Of a DNA stretch of 46,733 nt, positions 34,670 to 44,859 are shown piece by piece. Position 1 is the first letter of the stretch. Each line of letters opens with the position of its first letter. The stretch spans positions 284,104 through 330,836 of the forward strand of contig WELB01000051.1 in the NCBI GenBank assembly GCA_009602725.1, written 5' to 3'. The DNA is from Spirogloea muscicola (lineage: Eukaryota > Streptophyta > Zygnematophyceae > Spirogloeales > Spirogloeaceae). The notes below the pieces were generated by a model, which did no database searches, had not been told where the DNA came from, and saw only the letters and a list, made by a program, of their open reading frames with translations. Position numbers and translations under genes: made by a program.

Positions 34670-34990
34670 GATTTTAGATCGTCATGTGGCCCTAGTCTCA
34701 CAACTATTGCTAAGTAGTTCCTAATGTTGGCATAGAATGTAGGAGGGGTCACGTGACTGCACCTGCAATTTTATTTACAATGCACTTAGGCCACAATGCT
34801 AGAAGGCTAGAAGATTGATAATAGTGGGCTACAAACTGAAAGCAGAAGCATGAAGAGCAAGACTTAGAGCCTTCTAGATGCATGGACGGAATCAGAGGAA
34901 CCGGACTTGGTCAGATCAGCACAATCTAGGACGAGAAAGTCTGGCACTAATATCATTGCAAGGTAATGAAAGTAAATCCTGAATGATTGA
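34670..34990. repeat. Shared CERK-NAC spacer, unit 2 copy
   Basis: About 320 bases similar to 42300-42620 in unit 3 (for example GGCCCTAGTC...ACTATTGCTAAG and CAGATCAGCACAATCTAGGA). A minus-strand frame, TFYANIRNYLAIVVRLGP, is conserved as TFHAYIGNFLAIVVGLGP in unit 3. It might be a terminal exon of the NAC-like genes or just conserved spacer. Confidence 0.75.
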
Positions 34991-35230
34991 TCTGGTAGAA
35001 GATACAAAAAAGTCATCTGGGAATAGACACCATGAGTATGCCTGTAGACACATTCAAGGATGCCAAGTGTCAGACAAGAAGTAGCTCTGACAAGTATGTG
35101 CTGCTGACACTACAGTCACTTGATTCTATTGTACCATTTGTATTCATGTATTCATGTCAACACCCTTCTTCTGTGGCAATGTTCACGACACTAGTAGTCA
35201 AAGACGAATAAGGCAGCAACAACCACAATA

Positions 35231-36280
35231 CTAAGATAAGTCCTCTGTGTCTATCAACCTGACTTCATCCTGCAGATCATGAGATTGGTTGTCAGAGTAT
35301 GAAACCGTCATTCCTACTTCATGATGCATATTAGTTGGCCGATGACGTTTGAAAAGTTAGCATACGTTAAAAGACATGTGGCCTTGTCACAAGTTCCGTG
35401 TCTGGCACACTAACTTGATCTGTGACCGTGAGCCCTGATCATGGACGTACTGATTTCAGAGTACTTGGCCGTGCACACTGAATGATATGTGGGGGGAAAG
35501 CTGTTCATCCTCATCCGCTTGGATTTGAGAAGAATTGGCGCTTGGCAGATAAAAATTACTGGGGATGCGTCACGCTTGAAATGATTACAAAGTGGGCAAG
35601 ACTTGAAGCTGGCTGACGAAAGAGGGCAGCTGGCTGACGAACTTGGAGAAAATCCTTCAAGCGAGGCCTTCTCCAACCAAAATTTCCAAAGGACAGCAGT
35701 CAAAGTCTGCAGAAGCACAATACTGATACTTGTTCACATCTCAGTAAGAGCTGCATAGCTTTCTCTAAGCTTGAGGCAGCTTCAATCCATCTACGTGACA
35801 GATTGTCATGCAACAATGATGTGGGGAGAAGAACAAACAGTACTTGGCAGGTTGTGCTTCTGGATGAATCACACATGTCAGGCAACGATGATCGTAATGA
35901 GCATACCCGTTCAGCAACAAAGGACTATGCTGCTGCTTACCTGTCCCTCTTCTTCACTCCAGAGGCAATACTCCACAGTAGCAATTGCCACTGGCTTGTA
36001 CTCCCAACGACCGTCTCTATTCTTGTATCTCAACTTTATTTTGATGTTTTTGGATCCCTCTTCAAAATCATATAGTACGACAAGATCCTCTTTGTTCCAA
36101 CCTTGCAGAAGCTGTCATTCATGATTGGAACTTCGCCTGAACTGTCCCATACTCCTATTGCATCATCCTCTTCATTCCTCACTGTCCGGTCAATTTTACG
36201 ACCAGAACATAGCTTTGGAAAGTTAATCATGTAAAACTTTCTGTCGTGGAGCTCATTGCAATCCTCTCCTTGACCTAAGC
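35231..36280 (-). pseudogene. NAC-domain-like gene, copy B (no exon 1, frameshifted)
   Basis: Exon 2 36280-35941 begins GLGQGEDCNELHDRKFYMI and holds RKIDRTVRNEEDD, GVWDSSGEVPIM and KVGTKRILSYYMI. One extra base then sends the frame to a stop; the shifted frame continues YKNRDGRWEYKPVAIATVEY as in copy C. Exon 3 from 35706 keeps VLWKFWLEKASLEG and KSCPLCNHFKR. A short exon DEVRLIDTEDLS-stop ends at 35231. Upstream of exon 2, similarity to copies A and C stops near 36440, so the subdomain A/B exon is missing. Non-functional. Confidence 0.65.
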
Positions 36281-36893
36281 CTGCAGAATGCTCAGGAGTC
36301 TTTGATAACGTGTGGCTGTGAATACCAGCAAGAAGACGAGTCTATATGCTATACACAGTAATAATGTTTGCACATGTTCAGGAAATGCAAGCCATTACTG
36401 GTACTCGTTTTGCTCAGATGTCGCCACTATCTTGTAAGCAGACCACTGAACACTACAGTCTTCCTCTAAGACTCTCCGAGGACATTGGTCCTGAGCCTCT
36501 GTGCCGACCCGTGGCTATTGGGCATAGGATCCTTCTCCCAGATGGCACCGATTGTGCAGCATGACTGCACATGGAGACTAATTGGGTGACTGCTAGAGTG
36601 CAACTGATTACTGGTGCACATGATCTTCAGCATGCACAATTGTGTGCTGAAGATTCGAACAAATTTTTTTGTGCAGTGATCAATTGCTCTCCAAGTAGTT
36701 ACCCTCTTGGTCCTTGTTTGCAGCAATGCGAACACGTAGTCTATGAGTGCCTGGGATCAGGATGCTTCAATGCTAGACAAAAGCTTAGACCCTACTTCCG
36801 ACCTCAATATGTCAGTCGTCGTTGCAACTGGCACATGCACTGCAAGGCCAGCCGGCAACAGCAAGGCGGCGGCATTCAGCTAACTTCACCGTA
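36281..36893. other. Junction between NAC-B and CERK2
   Basis: 36281-36440 still resembles intron 1 of NAC-C. 36440-36900 is unlike either neighbour. ATAACCCTAACCCTG at about 36909, just inside the new CERK2 5' end, is a two-unit telomere-like motif close to the duplication breakpoint (about 36929). Confidence 0.5.
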
Positions 36894-39800
36894 ATGCCCG
36901 CAGCCCTTATAACCCTAACCCTGTTTTTGCGTCCTCTACGCCGCTGGCGCGCGCAGGGTGACGAGCAGGTACTGCCGCTGCGGAACGTCTATGGTGTGTG
37001 CCGCCTTGGTGCCGGGCCCGTCGCCCTCAGTCCGCGCCGGCAGTCGGCGCATCAGCAGGCCGTGCTTCAGGTGGGCCGCCTGCCCTGCAGCTCCCTCACC
37101 AGCCGTATTGATTGCTGGGAGAATCGATTAGTATTCGCGGCGTTTAAGGTTACATAAGGCCAGATGGATAAGGTCCACGTTGTTGACAGTCTTTATGAAT
37201 CATCAACAGGTGGCAGGTGTTTGGATCTCCGCCTGCACCCTCCATCGTCTGTAGCATCCTTCGCTGGCCTCGCCTTGCAGCTGCACCGCTTTGCGGTCTT
37301 CACGTTTGAGGCGGGCAAGGCTGGGCGCAGTGACGCCTGGCAGCCGCGCCGCATCGTCTTCGGCTGCCCAGAGGTCGCCGCCACCGAGGCCTGGGCCGCG
37401 CAGATAGCCGCCAAGCTTGCCACGCAGCGCCACCGGCCGAAGAACCTGCTTGTACGCTGCCTCGCTGAAGCGCGAGTCTCTCTCTCTCTCTCCTCTTTTG
37501 TTCAGTCTCTCTCTCTCTTCTCCTTACCTCCTCCACTCGCGCCATCTTCCTTGCCCCCTTGCTCAACATCGCTTAACACAAGCCTTTCAGCTGTCAGCTA
37601 GATATCAGCTCCTTGTCAGTAGCCTCCCTCCTTTCCATGGCTGCCTCCCCCGCTTCTTGAAGCTCGTCGTCCTTCAAGCTGCCTCCCTTGTCTCCCTCTT
37701 TCCTCCTCTCTCGCCTCCTCTCTTGTGCTCCTTCCCTTTGGAATGTCCATCTCGTACCGTGGCTCTCTCTGCCCTCTCCCTCTTTCACTTGCTCCTCTGT
37801 TCCATCTCCCAGCTGTCGTTGCTCAAGTGCTACTCTTTCATTCCAGCCCTCTTCCTCCTCAACCCTCTCACTCCCTCCCGCTATCTTGACCATCTTCCAC
37901 CAGAATACATCCCCACCTTCCCTCCCTCCTCCCTCTTCCTTTCCTCCTCCTGAGGCCCTTCTCATACATTGGAGAACGCCCACAAGGCTCGAAGAGCCCC
38001 TCGGCATTGATTCGTCGTCCTTCATGCCTACTGGACCTGCCCTCCTTCCTCCTGTCCTCCTTGTCCCCTATCTTTCCTAAAGCGCTCTCCCCCTTCTTAC
38101 CATCCTATGTCCCTCCACCAGGTGTTTGTGAACCCCTATGGCGGCCGTGGCCAGGGGCTGCAGGTGTGGCACGCTATTGCGCCAATCTTCCACATTGCCG
38201 GCGCCAGGACCAAGGTGGCAATTGCTCCTCGCTGCGGCCCTGCTTGTCCTTGAGCAGCAGAACAAGAGAGGAGGAGAAGGAGGTAGGCGAGTAGTGATCG
38301 TTGCTGATGCAGACAGGAAGATGGAGAGGAGGGAGGAGAGGGAGCAGAGGCAGGCGTCAGTGAGCTGCTTCGTGCGAGTAACATAACGTAACAGAGGAAG
38401 TGACGAGTGTGGCAGAGAGAGGGCAAGTTGCAGGCATGCCTATGTACTTAACCCCCCATTGCTTGCTTCTGGACCGGCCCGCAGGTCGTCGTCACAGAGC
38501 GGCAGGGCCACGCGCAGGAGACACTAGAGGCGGCCGCTGACGAGGAGCTTGCTGCTCTCGATGGCATCGTCGTCGTGGTGAGTGCACATCATGCGGCATT
38601 GCCGGCAGCAGCCTCCGCAGCTCCTTCCCCCTCTATGCCCTCTCTTCACTATCTTCAGTTGTTCTCCCTCCCCTCCAATCCTCCCTCCTTCTCTCACGAG
38701 CTCGCTTCAAGCTTGACGTCGCCCTCTGCCCTGCCTCCTCCGCTCTTCCTCCAGGGCGGCGATGGGTTCTTCAGCGAGGTGCTGAACGGCTTCCTGAGTG
38801 GCCGCCACGCCGCACCGCCCAGCCGTCGCCCGTCGGCTGCGGCGCCGTCGCTGCTGCCGGCTGCCGTTACACAAGGTGCCGGCGATGGCGAGCGAGAAGC
38901 TGGTGATGCGGCTGCTGCGGAGGAGACGGGGGCCGAGGTCCATGTAGGGAGGGAAGAGCTAAGTCCAGGGGGGAGAGAGGAGCCGCAGCGACGAGGAGCG
39001 ACAGGTGATGCCACAGACAGGTGAGGCATCAATGGCCCCCGCTATTGCCAGTGCCAGCGCAGTTGCTGTTCAGAGGGGAGAGAGGAGAGGTTTGGGACAG
39101 GATGGACGCTCTCAAGAGGGTGGAGATTGCTAAGGATTAAATAGCAATTAGAAGAAAATGTTATCAATATTATATCAATATATTTCCAAACAATAAGCGG
39201 AGGACGGAAGTGCAGGGACAGAAGAGAGGTAGGAAGAAGGAGAGAGGGAGGAAGGCAGGGGCGGCGCATGAGAAGCTCCCTCTCCTCAACTCCAGCATGT
39301 TGCCATCATTCTGCAGCCGCAGGTGGTCGTGAAGCTGGTGAAGCAGAGCAACAGACGTCGGGGACGCGCCGCTGGGCGTCGGCTGAGCTGTCGCGCCTGC
39401 GCTTCGGCATCATCCCGGCGGGGTCCACAGACACAGTGGTCATCAGGTGAGGCAGGCGATTGCTAATGCCAGGCTTTGAGACATGACCTCAGCTTGCCTT
39501 CCTCCTGCCTCCTCTCTGCATACCCATTTCTCCCTCCTCCTCCTTGGCCAAGTCGCAGCACAAATGGCTCCCGGAGTTTCATGGCAGCTGCTCTCCACAT
39601 CGTGCTGGGCGACTGCCTGCCGCTGGACATTGCACGCGTCACTGGATGGACTCGCGGCCGCGGCCCGCCACCGCCCGTCCCGCCACTGCCGCAAGTGCGC
39701 TATGCTGCCTCCTTCGCCGGGTAAGCATTAGCATTTGCACATTAGCATTAGCATTAGCATTAGCATTAACATTACCCCTTCACTTACCCCCTGTACACCT

Positions 39801-41589
39801 CCTCCTTTAATTGTCCACTTGTAATGTCTACGTACCTTCGCTGGCGGGCTGTTCCTCTCGTTCACCTCACTTACCGAATCTTTGACAACGGGGACATCTC
39901 CAGCTACGGCTTCTACGGGGACGTGATGCGGCAGAGCGAGGCGTACCGCTGGCTCGGACCGGCGCGCTATGACGTTGCCGGATTCTTCACCTACGCACGC
40001 CACCGGTCAGCGTCCCACCTGCATTGGCTCATCTCAAGGCTTCCTCCTCCCCCCTGCCTCCTACCTCACACTTCCTCGCCCCCTTTCACAGTGCGTACCA
40101 AGCGGAGGTGTCCTATCTGGACACGGCACCAGAAGCCCTGATCGGCGACGCTGGCGACGGCGGTGGCGACGGTGGTGTTGGCGAGCAACACCCTGCGGCA
40201 GTGGCAATAGATGAGGGCCCCGAGCTCTCAGGCCGCAGCAGCAGGTGGCGGTCAAGAAGGGTGGGCCCGTCACGCTCCTCCCGCCGGCGAGCGCCGCAGC
40301 CCTCACACCCAGCAGGACCGCCGCTGTGTGTTGTCAACTGCAAGACGTGTGCGGCTGGCCTGGACCTGGTCGACGGGGGTCAGCGTGGCTGCCAAGAGGG
40401 CAACGGGGGCAACGTGACTACCTCTACCAGTTCCGGCATCTCGTCTGCTCCGCAGCCTTTGCTGGGCACCCACTGGCGCACTGTCAGGGGCCGCTTCCAA
40501 AGGTCTTTCTCCCACAGGCCTCCGTAGGGTGAGGAAGCCAGTTTGGAAAGAGAATCATCATTGATTTCTTAAGTCGGAGCTGGATCAGACGCAGTAGCGC
40601 TTACAATGATAGAACAATCTAGAGCACCGACTTCAGATAGAATCTTAACTATCTGTTCCACAGTAAAACGTTTTTGATCTGCTACCTTAGTGGACTTCAC
40701 ATGCTTGAAGATGAACCTGAGTTCAGTGGTCAGAGTTGCTGAGGTCAAAGTGAGGCGGTGATGTGGGCCTTGCAGTGTCGGTGCGGCGGTGATGTCATGC
40801 CGCAATGATAAGGTCCCCGCGGGCATCTCTGCGGGTGCGCACCTTGCTGATGGCCTTCTGCACCTCATCCTCATCCGCGAGTGCTCTCGCGCCGACTACC
40901 TGAGGTGACCGCTAAATCGGCCAGCATTTACTCGTTCCCATCTCACACTCCACAATGCAATATTCCATACTGGCAATGAATTCAACTGCCCATTTGCGCC
41001 TGGGGGTTAGGTGCTTTTCCTTTGCGTGCTGTTTGCACAGATCATCAATTAGGCATAGAGCATGGCGCCTCAACACTAGAAGATAGAAGATGCTACTTAT
41101 AGCACGTACTGTATACATCTTCATATGCGTCAGCTGACACTTGTCAGCTGACCATCAGTCGTGGTACTGTAGGGACTATCAATGGTATCTGTCATCTTAG
41201 ACCCCTGATGTGATGCGTTTGGTTGTTGCACAGGCAGCTGATGCAACTTACATACAAGGGCGGGCGGCCGCTTGACTTTGAATTTGTAGAGCACCACAAG
41301 GTATTCACTCTCAATTTTAATGTTCACCTTAACACGTGTGGCCTGACTTGCATGTCTGCTTCTACATCCTAGTATACAAGGACAAATGCTCCTCTCTAGC
41401 TGAATCATCATTGCTGCTTGCTTATGTTTGCTGTGATTGGATGATTGCCAGACCCCAGCCTTCACGTGCGTAACATCTGGGCGAGAGAGCATTTGGAGCG
41501 TGGATGGGGAGCTCTTTGCAGCACACGAGCTGTCAGTGCAGGTCTTTCACGGCCTGATTAGCCTCTTTGCTCGCGGGCCGGAGACTTAG
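36894..41589 (+). CDS. CERK: Ceramide kinase, second copy with replaced 5' end (CERK2)
   Basis: Exons 2-13 of CERK1 are all present: 36957-37070, 37281-37451, 38122-38214, 38485-38577, 38755-39004, 39317-39446, 39559-39720, 39904-40005, 40092-40502, 40776-40904, 41234-41300 and 41452-41589. GGDGFFSEVLNGF, PAGSTDTVV and CVVNCKTC are intact and no exon has an internal stop. Homology begins inside intron 1, so CERK1 exon 1 is absent. An in-frame ATG at 36894 would add 21 hydrophobic/basic residues (MPAALITLTLFLRPLRRWRA...) straight into exon 2. A 2-base deletion before the usual exon 6 donor (39021) breaks phase; the donor at 39005 restores it. It could be functional, partly functional or a young pseudogene. 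Confidence 0.8.
39723..39773. repeat. (GCATTA)n array in CERK2 intron 8
   Basis: About seven GCATTA-type units with interruptions (GCATTTGCACATTA), at the same position relative to exon 8 as the longer array in CERK1. Confidence 0.9.
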
Positions 41590-42299
41590 GACTGTATAAG
41601 GCCTCGCAAAGTTATGATATTGACTTCATTCACAGGACGCTGCTGTGAAGATAGAGAAAAGCACGGTGCTTTGGAAGACCGAAGTACTTGTGACTATGTT
41701 TAGACTATGACCATGCGCTCCTACTTCAAAGAAGAGCCCAAAGAGAAGCCGGGATGCCTTAAAGCCCGAATCGATGGTGTGACCCACCTTGACGGTTGTT
41801 GGCGGGTATCGGCGTGGCCATTGAGCAGGTTGTGTCGGAGTTGTGATTACTGAGCGAGTCAGCTTAGCAGCAGGTGAAGTACATCTGTCAATGTGCTTGC
41901 CTTTGTATTTGGCCACTCAGGCCCTCCATCACTCAATACACACTCCATCCCCGCCGTGACCAGGGGCGGGTAGTGATGGTGATGGTGGGTGTGTCGGTCC
42001 CAGGCTATACTGGCCTTTGAGTTTTGGGGGGCCAAGTGGGCAAGACTGCCCGCTCGAGAAACCATGTGATTGGTTTTGGGGGGCCAAGTGGGCAAGACTG
42101 CCCGCTCGAGAAACCATGTGATTCTTTCCTGATCGAGCATTATAGAACCTTCCGTGTATTACGTTATGAAGGCTAAAGTGGCCAAGTACAACGGCGAGCA
42201 CATCTTGTCACATAAATTACCCACTGCAAATTGACCCGCTCAGTATCTACGGGTTAACATTTGCAACACACTGGTGTAAAGCATGAGCCTGAGCACGCT
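41590..42299. other. CERK2 downstream flank with element tails
   Basis: 41632-41730 matches the CERK1 flank. 41835-41945 is a plus-strand element tail (ACTGAGCGAGTCAGC...ATGTGCTTGCCTTTGTATTTGGCC). 42180-42300 is a tail in the opposite orientation. No gene is seen. Confidence 0.55.
42021..42124. repeat. 52-base perfect tandem duplication
   Basis: GTTTTGGGGGGCCAAGTGGGC...AAACCATGTGATT occurs twice in direct succession (42021-42072 and 42073-42124) with no visible mismatch apart from the end of the second unit. Confidence 0.92.
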
Positions 42300-42620
42300 G
42301 CAGTAAGCCGATAGATCATCATATGGCCCTAGTCCTACTACTATTGCTAAGAAATTCCCAATGTAGGCATGGAATGTAGAAGGGGTCAGGTGACTGCACC
42401 TGCAATACCATCTACAATGCACACAGGCCATAATGCTAGAAGGCTAGAAGTTTGATAATACTGGACTACAACTGAAAAGCTGAAGCATGAAGAGCGAAAC
42501 TTGGAGCCTTCCAGATGCATTGGCTGAATTGGAGGCGCCGGACTTGTTCAGATCAGCACAATCTAGGATGAGACAATTCTGGCACTTATATCATTGCAAT
42601 GAAATGAAAATAAGCCTTGA
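42300..42620. repeat. Shared CERK-NAC spacer, unit 3 copy
   Basis: Counterpart of 34670-34990. It lies at the corresponding place between CERK2 and NAC-C, which supports duplication of the whole CERK-NAC unit and not of the single genes. Confidence 0.75.
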
Positions 42621-43269
42621 AGGGAAGATCTGAGCGGTGGCAATGGTGGCGTAGCTGTTGGCGAGGTTGACGGCGGCCAGATGGCGCCCGTTCTGGAGCC
42701 TTCTGCAGTTGATTCGTCGAAGAATCCGTATTCAACGTCGACTTCATCGTCTGACTCCCCATCCTCCACGTCTGCGAAGCTATTACATTGTAGTGGAGGT
42801 CTGCTTTGGTACTCCTGATCTCCAATGACCTGATGTGGGTGAAGTAAAGAACAGATTGCTTTTATCAGTCACCACCGACACTCACGCCCGTAACACGGCA
42901 GTACAGCTCATGCTCAGCTCACAGATAAATTGTTAATAGCAGAAGCTGAGCATGTCATGACTTCACCTCTCTGAGCGAGTCTCGAGGACTTGGCCCTGGC
43001 CCTGCCCGGTAATCGGTATTTAACAACCACCTATCCGTTGCTTCATCAGGAGTTTGTGAGGGTGGCGATGGTGGCGCCCCTGTCGGCGTTGGCGACAATT
43101 GCGTAGCGGTCGGCGAGGTCGAAGGCGGCCATCGCTTAGCAGATGAAGGCTTAAACAAGCAGCATTGTAAACATGTTGGCTGCATATGGTGCCTTTTGGT
43201 GGCACTGCTTTGTTGGTACTGCAGCCTTGACCGTGAAAAAAAGAAAAGACAGCTTCTGCTTTTCCTCCT
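42621..43269 (-). other. Possible 3' exons of NAC-C (acidic and Pro-rich)
   Basis: Minus-strand frames include an acidic segment, EDGESDDEVDVEYGFFDEST (about 42705-42765), and two related Pro-rich segments. The latter read WPPSTSPTAT-PPLPPLRSS (about 42630-42690) and WPPSTSPTATQLSPTPTGAP (about 43070-43135). The acidic part parallels the acidic end of NAC-A. Splice limits could not be settled. Confidence 0.4.
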
Positions 43270-44798
43270 TTTTCGTACATCAGATAAGTCCTCTGTGTCT
43301 ATCAACCTGACTTCATCCTGCACATCCTGAGATTGGTTGTCAGAGTCATTCCTACTTTATATTGCATATTAGTTGGCCGAATGACATTTGAAAAGTTGTA
43401 ATATGTCAAATGACATGTGCCCTGGTCACAAGTTCTGTCTGGCACACTAACTTGATCTGTGACCGTGGGCCCTGATCATGGACCTACTGATCTCAGAGTA
43501 TTTGGCCGTGCACACTGAATGATAAGTAAGGGGTGACCTGTTTGTCCTCATCCGCTTGGATTTGAGAAGAACTGGCAGTTGGCAGATCAGAAGTTGGTCG
43601 GATGCCGTGACGCCTGAAATGATTACAAAGAGGGCAAGACTTCGAGATGGCTGACAAACTTCGAGAAAGTCCTTCAATCGAGGCCTTCTCTAATCAAAAC
43701 TTCCAAAGGACAGTCAAGGTCTGCAAAAGCACAGTTTGTGCAAGGCCATGACACTTGTTCACATTTTAGTAAGAGCTAAGCTTGAGGCAGCTCCATTCCA
43801 TCTACGTGACAGATTGTCATGCAACAATGGTGTGGGGAGAAGAATCGCAGTACTTGGCAGGTTGTGCTTCTGGACGAAATACACATCTCAGGCAACGATA
43901 ATAGTAATGAACATACCCGTTCAGCAACGAAGGACTATGCTGCTGCTTACCTGTCCCTGTTCTCCACTGCAGAGGCAATACTCGTGCGCAGTAGCAATTG
44001 CCAATGGCTTGTTCACCACATCACCGTCTCTGTTCTTGTAGCTATATGTTTTTTTGGCTCCCTTTTCAATAACATAGTACAACAAGACCCTCTTTGTTCC
44101 AACCTTGCAGAAGCTGTCATTCATGATTGGAACTTCACCTGAACTGTCCCATTTACCTAGTTGATCACCCTCCACATTCCTCACAAGTCGCACAATTTTA
44201 CGACCAAAGCATAGCTTTGGATTCTTCAAAATCATGTAACACTTCCTGTCGTGGAACTCATTGCAATCCTCTCCTTGACCTAAGCCTGCGAAATGCTCAG
44301 GAGTCTTTGATAAGTGTGGATGTGTGTACCAGCAAAAATGCAAGAGTCTCTATGCTATCCACAGTAATTGTTTGGACATGTTCAGGAAATGCAAGGCAGT
44401 ACTGGTACACGTTTTGCTCACATGTCAATCAGCATGTGCAATCAAGCTGTTGCTTTAAATAGAACGCATGCACATATCCACCTGTGCTTCAGAATTAAGT
44501 ATGCCACTATCTTGTAAGCAGCAGAGGACTCGGAACAGCAGGATCAAAGTCATTTGTTCCGAAGTTTCAGAGCAAATGTACCATAAGGCAGCTTCTTCAC
44601 CAGCTTCTCAGGTGGCACCATCATGTCATCTACTACCGGAAATAGCATTGCCTCATAACTGGTGAAGCCAGAGATATAAGATTTGAGTATTCGCAGAATC
44701 TGCACATCGGTTGGACGGAAGCCCGCTCCTGGAATTGGGTGTCGCAAGCCCTCTCCTGGAAGTGGGTGTGGGCCATCTGTAGGCGAGGCACTGGCCAT
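43270..44798 (-). pseudogene. NAC-domain-like gene, copy C (premature stop in exon 3)
   Basis: Exon 1 44798-44582 starts MASASPTDG and carries PGAGFRPTDVQILRILKSY and LFPVVDDMMVPPEKLVKKLP (compare the NAC A/B motifs PPGFRFHPTDEEL and PEVD...PWDLP). Exon 2 44285-43951 joins in phase and holds RKIVRLVRNVEGD, GKWDSSGEVPIMN, KVGTKRVLLYYVIEKG and ATAHEYCL, matching NAC subdomains C-E. Exon 3 starts at 43720 and reads TLTVLWKF then TGA where copies A and B have Trp, followed by LEKASIEG and KSCPLCNHFRR in the same frame. The exon DEVRLIDTEDLSD lies at about 43317. Either the protein ends after the NAC-like domain or the gene is dead. Confidence 0.65.
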
Positions 44799-44859
44799 CT
44801 GCAAGGGAGGAAAACGGTGATTCACATGAGCAAGATCTGAATGGTAAAATTGCAACAAT

